A stretch of 64,000 nucleotides of DNA, from positions 5,808,955 through 5,872,954 of the forward strand of contig NW_006921534.1 in assembly GCF_000340215.1 (NCBI RefSeq), read 5' to 3'. Origin of the DNA: Pseudocercospora fijiensis CIRAD86. Lineage: Eukaryota > Ascomycota > Dothideomycetes > Mycosphaerellales > Mycosphaerellaceae. This document shows, one piece after another, positions 23,641 to 36,991 of this stretch (within the stretch, counting starts at the first letter, position 1; every line of letters starts with the position of its first letter). Under the pieces are notes generated by a model. That model searched no databases. It saw only the letters and a program-made list of their open reading frames with translations, and was not told the DNA's origin. The translations under genes were made by a program, and so were the position numbers.

Positions 23641-26600
23641 AATATAACACCGTACTAGCGGCCGTGCGCCGACCTACTAAGAATAGGCTCTGTAGACCTT
23701 AGCGAGCGGCGGTCGGTGTAGATTGTATACGCTTCCGCTCCGGCGCGTCGACGCGCTTTCTATTGTTTAGGCGCTTGTTTTGTATACCTCTTCTAACCTT
23801 ACTATCGCTTATAACCTTGCTATCGCTCGCTACTATATCAATTCTATCTCTTCTAATAAAGCCTTGTCTACTAAAAATACCTACTATTAGCGACCTCGTC
23901 GGAGATAGTAATAGTATACTTGCCTCGTAGGCCTAGGGCGATTTCGCGCTAGAGGGCGGTATATAGGCTTCGCTCGGTAGTAGGCGGGTTAGAATCGCTA
24001 ATATATCGATAGACGCGTTAGAGAAGGACGATACTATCAATTCTAGTAATAAAGACGCGTTAGATTTATTAGAGTCCTCCGCGCTACGCTATAAGCGCAT
24101 TTCTCGGGTTCTCGTAAACCTAGAAACTATATACGCTTTCTTACCGTACGTCGACAACCTCTGCGAATAGCGCGAACGAGCTATTCTTTACGAATTCGAC
24201 GACTCGTTCGAAGTATCGGCTAAATAATAGTACGCGTTACTACTATACGTCGATAATATATAGGTAAAAGATAGAGTCTACGTCGAGAAGAACGGATTAG
24301 AAATAACGCGTTTTGTTTGCCGCTTCCGTAAACAACTATACTAGAAATTAGACTAGAAGTAAGGCTTTAGTCGGCGAAGAAACGATAAGAAGATAGAAGT
24401 AGCGCGTTACTATCTAGTTATAATAAAGGTTGTAAGCATTTATAGTAATAGTAAAGAGATTATCGCGTATCGAGTATAGCGTATTAGTCGCAAGGACTAC
24501 TCGGACTACTATAAATTAGACAACTTCGACCTCTTCCGTTAGTATAGCGCGTTATTAACCGCCGTAGGTCGAGAGGTATATTATAGATATACGCCGAGCT
24601 TAGTCTAGAGGGCATTAAAGGCGGTATACGACCTAGTCGCGAACGCGCTCTTTAAGGCCGCTAGCGGCGACTTTATAATAAAGTACGACGTACTAAACTC
24701 CGGTAGAGCGTTTCGAAAGGTATATAAGGACGGTAGGCTCGGCGGCGCGTCGCTAGTATAGTAGGCGCAAAAGGAAGACTTATACGAGTAGTATTAATAA
24801 GGTAAGTTAATGTTCTTACTATTCCTAAGGTTAGGTTATAAGCCTGCGGACCGTCGCGTCCGCGTATCCGGACTCCGATCGACTAATAGAATAACGCGGA
24901 AGTTATTAAATCGATAGACAAATATATTAGACTCGGTTACTAGCGAATACTAGGCCTAAAAGCTAGAATTTTAAAGAACTTCGAAAATTTTAAAGTTCTT
25001 CGGTTAAAGCGGAAGCGCGGTTAGCGCCGCAGAGCCTTAGCTTCGAGCTAATTAAGAATTTTAGAACCTATAGTAGAACCTCGGTCCGGCTTCTAGTATG
25101 CCTTAGCAAGCCTAAACCCTAAATCTTAGGTTCTGCGGGATTCCTTTGTTTTAATTTTAGTTTTCTACTATAACAACAACTAATATATTATTATAGAAGA
25201 GCTGTTTTGTAAGAATATAACCGCCGTACGCTAAATCGACGGCGAAACTACCTACGGCGTCGTATTTAGGTCTAAAACTAGTATAGAATTGCTTAAATAC
25301 TATACTACGATCGCCTTTATAGACGCGACGCATAAGACTAACTACCTTAGCTAGTTCCTTTACACTATTATAATAAAGGACAAATATAGTATATCGCGTA
25401 CGGCGGTATATATACTTTCGCCTATAGATAACGGCGATATTGTTGCGGAGTTTTTACGTATAGCGAGCGAGTAGATAGGCGGCAAATAGCTACCTAAATT
25501 CCTCCTTATAGACAACTCGGCGGCAGAGCGACGCGCTATTCGAATAGTATTTCTATCGACAATATACCTTCTTTATTACGTATACGTATAGCGCACTATC
25601 GACAGACATTTTAGCGCTAAAATCTACTAAGAAATACGTCGATACGTCCGCGCCGCTATTGTTTATCGTCGCTTACTCGTAGGCATATAAGAGTCGCTAT
25701 AAGCCGCTATCGATTGCCTTCTAAAGAACGCCAATTACGAGTCTAATAAGACGTACTTAGAGCGTAACTTTAGCAGTAATATTCGGCTATAGGCAAATTA
25801 CTATCGCGTCTATAACGTACCTACTATCGTCGGCTAATATAAGGATATAAACATAAATAAGAGCTTCTATGCGTGTCTTAAAATAGATAGTAATAAGTCG
25901 CTAATAGCGGCGGACTTTACACTTAAAGGGGTAGCGATATAGTACCTATATAAAGGTTAGGTTAAGGACCTTCGGTCGGATATTGCTTCGCAACGATAGG
26001 CTTTAAATATATACTCTCTCGCGCGCAGCGACGACGAAGAGCTCTATACCTAGCTTCTACGCCTACCGTAGCCTATATAGCGCAAGATTAGCGCTTAGAT
26101 TAATCTCGTAAACGACAAATTAGTATACTACGACCCTAAGCTATTACAGTTAGCGAGTAAAGAAGGCGCACTTACCTACGACTACAAATTCTTTCGCTAG
26201 TATCGTATGCTTTGCGCTAACCTCTAGTACTACTATATTATACTTAGACGCGTTATTATTAAAGATTATTACTAGCAATAATAGGTAAATATATTCGCTA
26301 GACGCGCCTTCGAAATCTACGAAGAAGATGCTGCTAAGTCGACGGCGGCGGAAGGCGAGGACGTCGCAGTTAACGCGCTATACGCGCCTACCTATCGACT
26401 CGACGTACGTAAGACTCTCTATAACGCGTACGAGTTAATCTTTTAACTCGAGCGCTTATATAACAAAGAAGGTCTTAACGAGACTAACGAGAAGCGCGAG
26501 GCTATTATCTCGAAGATGCTAATAGTATTTTACGAGTCCGGCGACAATATTAGGAAGGGCTTTACCGACCTCGTTCTTACTTACTTTAAGAATACGTATC

Positions 26601-27312
26601 TAGACGCTATTCTCGTACTAACAAAGCCGCCGAAGCTATTATAAGCGCTATTGCTAAGCGACGTTATATCGAGCTATTATCTTCTAAGAGCGACTAACGA
26701 TATAGCGCCGCCGCTAAAGAAGCGGAAGGGTAAGAGCGTAGATACTACGAGTAAGAAGCCGAAGCGGTCGAAGAAATAGTTAGAGAAATAGGCAGGGTAA
26801 GAATATATACCTAAGCGAACACTAGCGGCGCTAGCTTAGCTAAATTTTAGTAAAGAAGCGCCGTTAGCAGTTCTAGGCGGTATCTACGCGTTCTTATCGC
26901 GTTTTCCTTTAAATTCCGCCGTCGCGTACGCGTAGGTTATATAGGCCGCGTAGGCCGCGTAGGTCGCGTAGGTAACTAATAGCTTCTATATACCTCTACC
27001 GATACTATAGGCGTTAAATAGGTAGCAATACGCGCCTCCGAGCGCGATATAAGTCTATAATAGTATGCCTTATATACCGCCGCCCTCTAATATATATTAA
27101 CGCTATTAAAATAGCTATAATCGCTAACTATACCTCGAATTTTGCTATACCGCTGTTTTGCTAACAAACTTTGGCTTCATTTTTAGTAATATAATTAGTA
27201 TCTATTAGTAGAGATAGCGGGGTCGTTAAAATCTATTAAAACAGTGCGAAATCTATTAAATTGCGACCGTACGACCTCTCGCTATCGATAGTTAGTATAC
27301 TAGCGGAAATCG

Positions 27313-27344
<32 letters not shown>

Positions 27345-27492
27345 GTCGACCTAGCAACCGCGACGCGCTGCGATACGGAAATTACGTTTTCTATAGTTAC
27401 GTATACTACGGAGCGGATACTAAGATCTTACCGACTCCGAAAGTATAGGTACGACCTACCCTAGCGTACGGCCGCTAGTACGGTATTATATT
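23641..27492 (+). mobile_element. Mutator-like element (MULE), RIP-inactivated
   Basis: Bounded by short inverted repeats: the left end reads AATATAACACCGTACTAGCG and the reverse complement of the right end reads AATATAATACCGTACTAGCG; the match runs about 30 bp. The interior contains a plus-strand MULE transposase relic. The composition is RIP-altered except for a segment at about 24960-25190. Flanking sequences AAGGACCTG and TAGGCCCGA are only loosely similar, so a target duplication is not proven. Confidence 0.8.
23880..27080 (+). pseudogene. MULE transposase relic
   Basis: The plus strand yields a MULE transposase with many stops. The catalytic core is clear at about 25300-25560: YTTIAFIDATHKTNYLS (first Asp), then DNGDIVAEFLRIASE, then FLLIDNSAAERRAI (second Asp). 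Upstream segments (YYLVIIKV, RISRKDYSDYYKLDNFD) resemble the DNA-binding N-terminal region of such transposases. At the 3' side is a Lys/Arg-rich part (PPLKKRKGKS, near 26710) and a (CTA)n microsatellite near 27313-27341. Limits are approximate. Inactive. Confidence 0.75.
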
Positions 27493-27918
27493 TAGGCCCG
27501 AAGAAAATAAGCTAAGGTAGAAGTTATTCTTATTCTTTAGTAAGAGGCGGCTTAGTAAGCAATATCTCCGGAGCCTAGCGGAGTCGCTATATCTATTAGT
27601 TAGAGTATCTAGTATCTTCGGATATATTAATAGTACTATAAGAAAGATTATAAGGCCTAGTCGTAACTAGAGGGTATTCTATAATAGCTATAAGCACTCC
27701 TATAGCCTTAAATTCTAAGGGATATAGCTACTAGATAGAATACTACTTATTAATAGCCCTTATCCTAGCTATTATCGAGGAAATAGTCTTTTTAGCTAAT
27801 AATCTACGACTTCTACTATCTCTAAAGATATCTTTTATCCTAGGACCTATATTACTATAATCGCTATAATTAAACCGCCCCCTAAGCCTAGCTTCTAATT
27901 ATACTAACGGCTATATAA
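27493..27918. other. RIP-altered sequence of unknown origin between MULE and Gypsy element
   Basis: TpA-rich, CpA-poor DNA without a recognisable domain. It may be part of an older repeat into which the Gypsy element inserted, with the other half at about 40200-40440, but no joined feature could be demonstrated. Confidence 0.4.
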
Positions 27919-28197
27919 TATTGGCTAGTAACCGGCCCTACACCTATAGGCTAGTTTTGAGCCTATATAAGAGGCCTCCTTCTACAGAGTAGACAGATTA
28001 TTAACCTTGTATAGTACATTGTTCGTGTTACACTTCTATAATGCCTATATTGTAGGGCTCTAGTTATTAGCCTAAGCGACAGTCTCGTTATCCTATCTTG
28101 CTAAACATAGCTGCCTATATTGCTATAGGTTATGTTACCCTCGGTAGCCTATACTATTGCTATAAGTAGTAGTAGTAGTGTTGGTTTCCGTCCTTTA
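27919..28197 (+). repeat. 5' LTR of the Gypsy element
   Basis: Matches 39918-40196 base for base apart from scattered transitions. It begins TATTGGCTAGTAACC (a TG start probably changed to TA by RIP) and contains GAGCCTATATAAGAGG, a TATA-box-like site. The right border is certain to within about 3 bp. Confidence 0.88.
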
Positions 28198-28999
28198 TTA
28201 GAGCCGAAGGTAGGGCTATCTCTTTATATCTAATAGGTTCGGGTATATTAAAGGTAGTCTCTAGGTACGAATAGCTATAACCGAAGCGAGGGTACGATAA
28301 GAGCCTACGATACGGACGATACCGAAGTATCTTAAGGGGCCGTTACGACAAGCAGAGAAACCTCTTAATAAGGGCATCGCTTTAACCCCGAAAAGCTGCA
28401 AACCCTTAGGACTGTTACAGCTTAGGGCCTAGTCTATAACTATAGCTAGCTTCTAAGGACTCGGCTCTAGGTCGAAGACCTATTTAGCACCGCTTGCTCG
28501 AGATAAGCCCCGCCTAAGGAGGAGATAGACTAATTACCTATCGGCCTTACTTAGTTTGCTAAGACTATCTATACGATAGCAATTTCTAGATTACAGGTCG
28601 GATGCCTAGACAGTTCCCCTATTAACCGGGTAGATTGTTTCGGGATTCGCTGCCTCGTTCGGACAGTACTTAGCCTTCTACTAGAAAAAGGAAGGTCCCC
28701 GCCCCCCCCGCCTAGCTAAAGGAGATAACGATAGTTAGTAAAGTAGCTAGTTTCTAGGATCTAGGTGTAAATAGAGATTACAGTCCCTTCCTCCGAGCGG
28801 TTTTTGTCTAAATTTACTAAACTAAAGCTCCTAGGGGTGTCTAGGCGACCCCTAGGAGGCTAAACTCTAATAATACCCTAGGGGTAATATTAGAAGAAAA
28901 CAGCCTAGTATACTATTTTCTCGCATAGCAACATCGAAACAAACTAAACCTACAATATATACTAAAAACACTTTCCTATAGCATTTTATTTTAACTACT
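28198..28999 (+). other. Untranslated leader of the Gypsy element
   Basis: No coding frame. It holds a C homopolymer at about 28700-28710, a hairpin at 28828-28860 and the first 27-bp near-palindrome (28867-28893). A primer-binding site should lie just after the LTR but could not be matched to a tRNA. Confidence 0.5.
28867..28893. repeat. 27-bp near-palindrome, copy 1 of 5
   Basis: Arms CTAATAATACCC and GGGGTAATATTAG around a TA centre. In the Gypsy leader. Confidence 0.8.
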
Positions 29000-30540
29000 T
29001 TATAATAATCGAATAAGCTCTAGCGAAAGCGAGTATTACGAATTAGCGGAATCTTCGGAATCTAATAACCTACCGGACCCTATTAACGAAGAAATTAGGC
29101 GACGACTAGTTGTTATAAGCGCTATCGAACTAGGGGCTATCGAGCCTTCTACGCCCGAGGCCCTCTATAATGTCGTTATAAAGATAATTTAAGGGCAAAC
29201 TAACCTTCTCCGTTAGAATAGGCGTCGCCCGCTAGAGCTAGGAAGTAGTAGGAACCCTCTATTCGAAGGGTAGAACGCTACGGCGTACGTAGAACGCTTT
29301 AAGGACAACTTAGCCGAGTACGGACTCGAAGAGGAGTCGGACTAGTATAAGGTCCGGTCCCTTACGAGGACTACTATTACTAAGCTTCACCGAACCCTTA
29401 GAACCCTAGTTAGCTACCTAGAAAAGGACGATAAGTCTAATGCCGACTAGGAGGTCTTTAAGTAGGCCTTTATAAGGGAGTATCGGGATCGCGATAGCCG
29501 TCGCATTAAAGGTAGTCGTACGTAGCTTAAGAACCTCTATATAGAGAGGCGCACTAAAGATAACGACCTAAAGGAGTACGTCCGCGAGTTTTTTAAGTTA
29601 GCGGACGGCATCGACTAGCAGGACCTCGAGAATTCTTAGAGAACGAGGCTACTCCTTAAAGGGTTGCCGTAGTCTACGGCTAAGCGTATCTTCCGTCGCT
29701 ATAAGCTTAGCGAAGCCAATCCCGAGACCTTTAGGAAGTATAAAGAGGTCCTAGAGGCTATTAAGGACGATATTAATAGCTCCGCCGACGTAAAGAAGTT
29801 CATTTATAGCGAGGACCGGAATAACCTAGCCTAGGTAAGGAACGATGCCTCGGGAACTAGAGGGCCTAAGTTTCTTCCTAAATCGCAAAGTAGTCCTAGT
29901 ACCGTAACTCCTACTATTACTAAGCATTCTTAGGACGTTGCGGACTTAGCTAAATCCCTAGCCTAGCTCAACCTTAATACGAAAGCACTATAGCGAGTTA
30001 GGGAGGTCCTTAATGCTAGTATACTAAAGGATATACTACTAGTCTACTAGGTCTCCGATCCTAACTACCCTAAGGCCCCTTTAGTTAACGTCTACGCTAT
30101 ATAGAAGATCTATTCGGACTTAGATAGCAAGTGCTAGATGTGCGGCGGTTTTAAATATGTTTAATTAGACTACCCTATCTAGAAGGAGCTTCTTAAGAGG
30201 AAGCTCGTTATATAAGTAAATAGTCGGTTCTACTATACCGATACCGGCGACAAGATTAACTTCGAGTAGGATCGCAGAGCCCCGAAGCTGCCTTAACTTA
30301 GGAGTCTTCTAGAGAAGAAGTATAGCAGCAAGATCGAGTTTAAGGATACTAGGAACAGTACCCTCGCCGCTATTACTAAACGAGAGACTTAGAAGGTTAG
30401 GGCAAAACAGGTTAAGGAGCGGAGCAGTAACGGTACTACTAAGCCTATTAAAGTCAACTTTGTGTCTTAGGACCCGGACGCAGTTACTAATGTTTACGCG
30501 GTTACTAAGAATAGTGTAGGTGTCTACGCTGCTATAAGGT
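29000..30540 (+). pseudogene. Gypsy gag relic
   Basis: A plus-strand frame with many stops encodes a retrotransposon gag: ATAYVERFKDNLAEYGLEEE near 29280, the capsid-like region with LKEYVREFFKLADG near 29570, LLLKGLP near 29650, and a zinc-knuckle remnant at about 30130 with the C-x2-C spacing followed by GGFKYV and a degenerate His/Cys position. A basic, disordered tail follows. Start and end are approximate. Confidence 0.7.
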
Positions 30541-33500
30541 CCTAAACTTAGTCGTCCTAAACCTAGTCCTAGGGTAAGAGTAAGAGCCCTTAGAACCCTA
30601 CCCGCCCTAGTACGGCAGCCCCTACTAGGATACTTAAGAAGCAGGCAGCTAACAAGGCTAAGAAATAGCGAGAATTAGTCGCTAAGACTAAGACACTCTA
30701 GACAGCTAAAGACCGTGCAACCCGAGCTAGTATAGCTACTCCGGAGGTCCTATAGACTCCCGATATCGATATAGAGGATGTTACTACCGATATTAGTAGT
30801 ACCCTAGGCCTAGCTAACCCGCCGGCCTACAAGCGAAAGTTAGCCGACCTAAAGAGCTTTCGCTTTAATAGGTATATAAAGAAGTATAGTGCCGGGCCTA
30901 CTAACTCTTACGATATAAAGGTAAATACTCTCTTCTAGGCTTTATAGTTCCTAGACCTCAAGTCTAACGTGTCTATAGGGGAGCTTCTAGTATACGGTTT
31001 GCCTACTAACCTATTCTAGAGCCGGATTCCTAACGATGCTACCTTTATAAAAGACCTTGTAGCCCTCCGACGCAAATAGGGGCGAGAGGACTATATCGAC
31101 GTCTCTTCCCTATAGTTCCTTCCTAAATTTTTAGGGGCCTAGGAGTTAGTAGAAGGCGAATTAGTAACCTACGAGAGCTAGGAGACTATCGATAATGCTA
31201 ACGAAGAGGGGATTAAGGAGATAGGCCGAGGGGATAATAATAATACCGACTCTGCTTCGGTTTTAGTTTCTATTAAGGCTGTCCGATTTACTAGCTAATA
31301 AATCGGTCGAGTAGGACCTCCTCGACCTAAGGAACTTTACTCTATCCCTAATAATATAGACCTTTCCGTAGTTACCCGTTCCTTTACTATCGTTCCCGCT
31401 ATCTATATTTAAGTTACTATCGGAAGCTATAGTTAGCAGTTGCTAGCAATGCTTAATAATAGCTTAGAGTTACTTATTATAAGTAAGCGCTAGGCTAAAC
31501 AGCTCCGACTACTAATAAATAGAGACATTTCCCTTAGTATATAGGGAGTAAATAGGGAGGTTGCGCTAGTAGGTGCCTACTATAATGTTATAGTAGACGC
31601 TTTCGGTATATGCTTTTCCTTTACCTTCTAGATTGCCGCTAACCCGAACACGCTAATTATTCTAGGTCGTCTATAGTCTCGTATAACCCGGGGTATCTAG
31701 CGCAACTGCGACGATAGCTCCTAGGAAGGAACTATCGCTAACTAGAAGGGCAACCGAGTCGTATTTACTAGTTATATCGGAAACACTAGCTATAAGTCCT
31801 ACGAGGATATCCTTACTGCTTCTAAGCGCTCTTCGGGAAACGCTATAGCGCGGTTGTAAGACCGGCAATCTGCGCTATAAGTTAGTATAGCTTAAATAGG
31901 TTATATCTAGAGGTGCGCCGCTCCGTACGACAAGGCTAGTTTCTAAGCTCTATACTAAGGAGACGAATGCTCGAAGCGATAGCGAGCATAATAGTATAAC
32001 GACTACCTAGTGTACGAATCTCGGTAATAATGCTATCGCAGGTATCGCCGCTAGAAGCGGATCTACCTAAGCCCGAATCCGAACTAACTAATTAGAGCGC
32101 CGAGCTAATGCTACCCTAGGGGTATTATTAGGAATCTAACGTTTTCGCCGGAATTATAAATTAGGATTACTAGCTATATACCTACCGACTTAAGGAGACT
32201 TCTAATAAAGTTTACGCGCTGTTCTATTGCGCTAATCTCCGGGCCTAACGTTAAAGAGAGAGGGCTCGGGTATTACGAGCGATTAGTATATATACCCTAT
32301 ATAAGAGGGTAGCTAACAAGATTAAGCCCGTAAAAGGTAGCGTATATATAACCGATAGGTCTAATCCTAGCGGAAATCCTAACTAGCGACAAAAGTGCCT
32401 TAACCGCGAAGCGATATTAATACCTAGGGATAGTCTATACGACTAGAGGTACATTACTAAAAAGTTCTCCGCTATTCCTAGGGGATCGAGGCTAACGCCG
32501 GAGAGACTAGCGAATATCAAACCTAGCATCGAGCTTTCGGATCTTAAACTAGATTTGCTATACGAGCTTCTATACAACCGCGAAGCCGTGTTAGTATATA
32601 ACTTTACGTATCTAGGCAGGATTAACCCGGAGGTTGCCCCTCTATAGAGGATCCGAACGATCGAGTATAAGCCTTAGGCTTACCTAGGGTTCAAGCTAAA
32701 CCTAAGCCTAAGAGGTATAGTTAAGGACATAATACGGCAGCGTGTAAAGGCTAGCACCTTAGAGCCTTCCTATGCCTCGTATCGCAATCTATACTTCCTA
32801 GTTTAGAAGAAGACAGCCCCTAGGGAGCTAAAGAAGTATCGGCTAATTAACGCTATATAGAAGTTCAATATAGTTACGATTAGAGATACTAATCTTCCTC
32901 CGGAGACTAATAGGTTCTTAGAAGCCTTTGCTAACTGTATAGTAGCCTCGCTAGTTAATGTGTTCTCGGGCTACGACTAGATACCTCTCTACCCTAACAG
33001 CCGGGACCTTACTAGTTTCGAGACACCTCTTAGGCTATATAGACAAACTACCCTTCCCTAAGGGGCAACTAACTCCGTAGCCTAGTTTGTTCGCATTATA
33101 AATTAAGTCCTCGCGGCCTATATCTCCTATATAGCGATGCCTTTCCTCGACGATATCGGCATTAAGGGCCCTAAAACTAGGTACGATAATAAAGAAGTAG
33201 AGCCTAGCATCCGCAGGTTCTTTCTCGAATATATTTAGAACCTCGATAGTGTCCTCTACGACCTAGAGCGAGCTAACCTAACGGTATATAGGGAGAAGCT
33301 TTAGCTCCTATACAAACGAATAAACATTGTCGGGTTTGTAACTAATAAGAACGGCCGCTATCCTAACAATGTACGGGTTCTAAAGATTGTTTCCTAGCTA
33401 GACCCTACCTATTAGAAAGATGTCCGGATCTAGCTTAGAGTAGTCTCCTACTTCCGTATCTAGGTCGAAAACTTTGCGTTAGTATATAAGCCTCTATACG

Positions 33501-35860
33501 CCTTACTTAAGAAGGATGTAGAGTTTATATAGACCTCCGTTTACTAAGCCGCTAAGGACAAGGTTACTAAGGCGCTTATTAGCGCGCCTACGCTTACCTC
33601 TATTAACTACTCGGAAGGCGTAGGTCTGCTAATTGTTGCGGTCGACTCGAGCGGGGAAGGCTACGGCGAGATACTAATACAGTATAATCGTAAGGAGCCC
33701 TCCTTACGTTACCCTGTCCGGTACGAGTCCGGTCTATAGAAACCTATCGAGGCCCGATACGATACTAGTAAGCGAGAGTGCCTTAGTATCTATAAGGCTC
33801 TTAAGAAGTTCCGACCTTAGCTCTTTAGAGTATTCTTTCGCCTAGAAGTCGACGCTTAGACGCTAGTCTATTAACTTAACTATATAGCCTCTAACCTGCC
33901 TAACTCTACGATAGCTCGGTAGGTTACCTAGATCTATTTGTTTGATTTCGACGTCTTCTATATCCCTAGCAAGAAGCATACTAGACCGGATAGCCTTTCT
34001 AGAAGGCCTACTATAGAAGAAGATATCGCCGAGATAATAGAAGAAGAGGATATCGACGCGGTTATTAACCGCACCTTCTTTACTGCCTTCTATATTAACG
34101 CTATACTAGTAATTACTAGGTCTACTACCGACGACCGACCTAGTAACTAGCCTAACGAAGACCCTGCTACTAGCGGCGAGGACTAGGACGATACTAAGGC
34201 GGGCGAACTAGGTAGGGATAATATCCTTAATAGGGTCTACTCCGACGACTCCTATAACATCGCCTACTTCCTTACCTATACGAAGAGAGCTCCCGGTCTA
34301 TTAAAGAGTTAATACCGTCGTATTATTCGCTATTCTCGGAGGTTCCTTGTTAAGGATTGTATCCTTTAGCGACAGGCTATAGTTAATATACCGCTCTAGC
34401 GTATTATTAACGATCTAGCAGCCCGACAAGAAATCCTTCGTTCCGTTTACGATAAGCTCGGCTATCGGGCGGCGGAGGGCACCTTCGATGTCCTTCGTCG
34501 ACGCTACTAGTAGGACGGCGTATAGGCTAATATCTCTCGCTACTATAAGAGCTATCCTAAGTGTAACTTTAGGAATAGCTACCGGCGTCTAGGAGAGCTG
34601 CGTATCCCTGCTACCTAGTTAGTTAGGGAGCGGTAGTATAGCGATAGGGTCTATCTTAGCCGCAATAATAGCCTATATATTATTCGAGAGGGTCTTTCTC
34701 GATAGCCGGAAGCCTATTATTTCTATAAGGGTTGCGGTACTATTAATGCCCGTAACATAGCTACCTTCCTATTTAAGGATCTGTTTTGCCGCTAGGGAAC
34801 ACCTTACGAGATTATCTTAGACAACGCTACGAACAATATAGCTAAGGAGGTTTAAGCGCTACTTGTTTTATATAGGGCTAAGAACGTTCGCATCTCCCCG
34901 TACTATCCCTAGTCGAATGCTATTATTAAGCGCGGCTATCGGTCGTTAATTGATGCCCTATTTAAGATAACTAATAGTAGCGATAGATTAGTTCCTATTT
35001 CTATCCGCGTCCTAGCCCTTCTCTAGGCGGACCGAACTACTATTGTCGACACGACTAGACTTACACTAGCGGAACTTATAATTAAGAGGGACGCCGTTCT
35101 TCCTATTAAATTGTCCTACCGCACGTACGGCGTTTACGATTAAGGGTCTGTTCGTACTAGGGCAGATCTTCTTGCCCTATAGGCTAAGGCTCTTAAGGAT
35201 ATAACTACGACTTCTTAAGAGGGTCTTGCTCGACAACGTCGGCTTCGGGAAGAGGCTAAGTAGTATTTTAATAACTATAATGCTATTAATTAGGAACCTC
35301 TAAAGATTAGCGATATAGTCCTTCTATACCGGTCCGAACTAGAGTATAGTTACTCCTATAAGCTAGCCTTTAAGTAGAAGGGTCCTTATAGAGTAAAGGA
35401 GGTCCTTTACTCGGGTTCCGTATACCTTCTTTAGGAGCTAGATAGTGCTACCTTAAAGCACTCTTACCCTCGGGCTAATCTAAAGAAGATCGTTAAGTTA
35501 CGCGAACCTACCTACCCTCCGCCGACCGAGGAGGAAGTTAGTGCCTCTATAGACCCTCTACCGTCCTTAGATGCCTATAGGGAGGAGGATCCTGCCGCTA
35601 TTATAGATCCTGTTCTACCTAAGAACTATGCCTATCCCTAGATTCGTCTTAGTAAGCTATTAGGAATAACTTAAGAACAGAGGGAGGGTTATATACGGAT
35701 TAACTATATATAGAGCGTTTCCGATATTAATTCCGATTCTAATAGTAAACTAGACTTCTAGCTATCTAACTCTAACTCCGAGGAACCTAACTAGTCTAGC
35801 GACGAAGACCGCCTAGAATTATAGCTAGATCCCGAGACTAAATAATTGCTTGCTCTTCCT
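30541..35860 (+). pseudogene. Gypsy pol relic: protease, reverse transcriptase, RNase H, integrase
   Basis: Recognisable blocks on the plus strand: a protease-like region about 30950-31700; reverse transcriptase about 32760-33340 with ELKKYRLINAI, NVFSGYD and the catalytic remnant AMPFLDDIGIKG at about 33138; RNase H about 33590-33930 with VAVDSSGEGYGEILIQYN and SKRECLSIYKALKKFRP; the linker FYIPSKKHTRPDSLSRRP; integrase about 34320-35150 with GYRAAEGTFDVLRR, a zinc-finger part, EIILDNATNNIAKE (catalytic Asp) and ISPYYP. The end has PYRVKEVLYSGSVYLL and HSYPRANLKKIVKL. Stops are frequent. Short open stretches such as 33938-34150 are fragments of this relic. Confidence 0.82.
32105..32131. repeat. 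27-bp near-palindrome, copy 2 of 5
   Basis: Arms CTAATGCTACCC and GGGGTATTATTAG around a TA centre. Lies inside the pol relic upstream of reverse transcriptase. Confidence 0.8.
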
Positions 35861-36111
35861 TGCCTCTACCTACCTCTGCTACGTTGCTTCCTTACTCTTA
35901 TCGATCGTTCTCCGCGCTATTAATGTAGTGCCGCCCTATACCTTCAGTCCTTACCTATTATCTGTTCCTACTAATGTTTATGCTCTCGTTTATTGCTTTT
36001 AGTTTATCCTATTATTGTCTTTTGCTTTTGCCTTTACCTTCGATTAATGTTGCTATAACTTTATTCCTTCGCTCTTGTTTCCTTAGATAGAACTATACGA
36101 GGCGTATTTTC

Positions 36112-36138
36112 CTAATAATACCCCGGGGGCAGTATTAG
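36112..36138. repeat. 27-bp near-palindrome, copy 3 of 5
   Basis: Arms CTAATAATACCCC and GGGGGCAGTATTAG. Lies just after the pol relic. It retains a CA that the other copies show as TA. Confidence 0.8.
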
Positions 36139-36541
36139 GAAGATAGTCGAACCTAACCCCTCTACCCTTCTAGGACTACTTCCCTCTAGATTCCTAGACT
36201 CTAGCAACCTTCCTTAAGTAACAACGATAATAGGATACTCTACTAGAGGATGTTCCTACCCTAATTAGCACTAGCTACGTAGGATACTAAGAAAGGGAGG
36301 ATCCCTCTCCCTTCCTAGCTCTTAGATAGATATAGCAACCTAGGCCTATAGCCTCTAAGAATAGGGACCTTAGGCCGCTAAGCTTAGTATCTAGAAGAAA
36401 GAAGAACGCACGGGCTACGTTTATATGTCTGCTGCTATAAAAGGTAATGCTATATCTATAACGATAGTACTATAGGCCAATATAAGCTACGCTAGGCCTA
36501 GGCGATTTGCTCCTAGTTGCCGAGCATCTCTAGAGAAAAAG

Positions 36542-36568
36542 CTAATACTACCCCGGGGGTGTTATTAG
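36542..36568. repeat. 27-bp near-palindrome, copy 4 of 5
   Basis: Arms CTAATACTACCCC and GGGGGTGTTATTAG. Lies about 420 bp upstream of the third ORF relic. Confidence 0.8.
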
Positions 36569-36991
36569 TCCCGCTAGCCTTACTACTATAGATTACTACT
36601 AGGTACTCGAACTAACTAGTTACATTTCGAGTACGCGGGAATCTACGAAAGCTAGAGGTTAATAAAGGCGCGTAGTCGCTACTAGCAATTAGCTAGATCG
36701 ATTATTAAACTTTAGCCGCCCTACTAATAAAGGAGTCTCGTATATAGCTTCACTTTTTAGGGTCTATATATAATCGTTATCCGTTTGCTTTACCGGAACA
36801 CACGGACTACGCTACCTTCGTACCCTATTTAAGGCGAGCTTTCTAAGCTCTTTCTTCTACTTAAACGCTAACTAACTTACTACCGCCTACCCCCTCCCCC
36901 TCCTTCTATCTAAACCCTTTAATTATTATTAACAAGCTACGAACGTTTTTGCAAACTCGTTACTAACTCCTTTCCGCTCTAGTCGACTAAG

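Noticed and set aside
23632..27501. Target-site duplication of the MULE (AAGGACCTG / TAGGCCCGA)
   Set aside because: Only partial similarity; not reported as a duplication.
33938..34150. 70-codon ORF
   Set aside because: It begins in the RNase H/integrase linker of the Gypsy pol relic and is a fragment of it.
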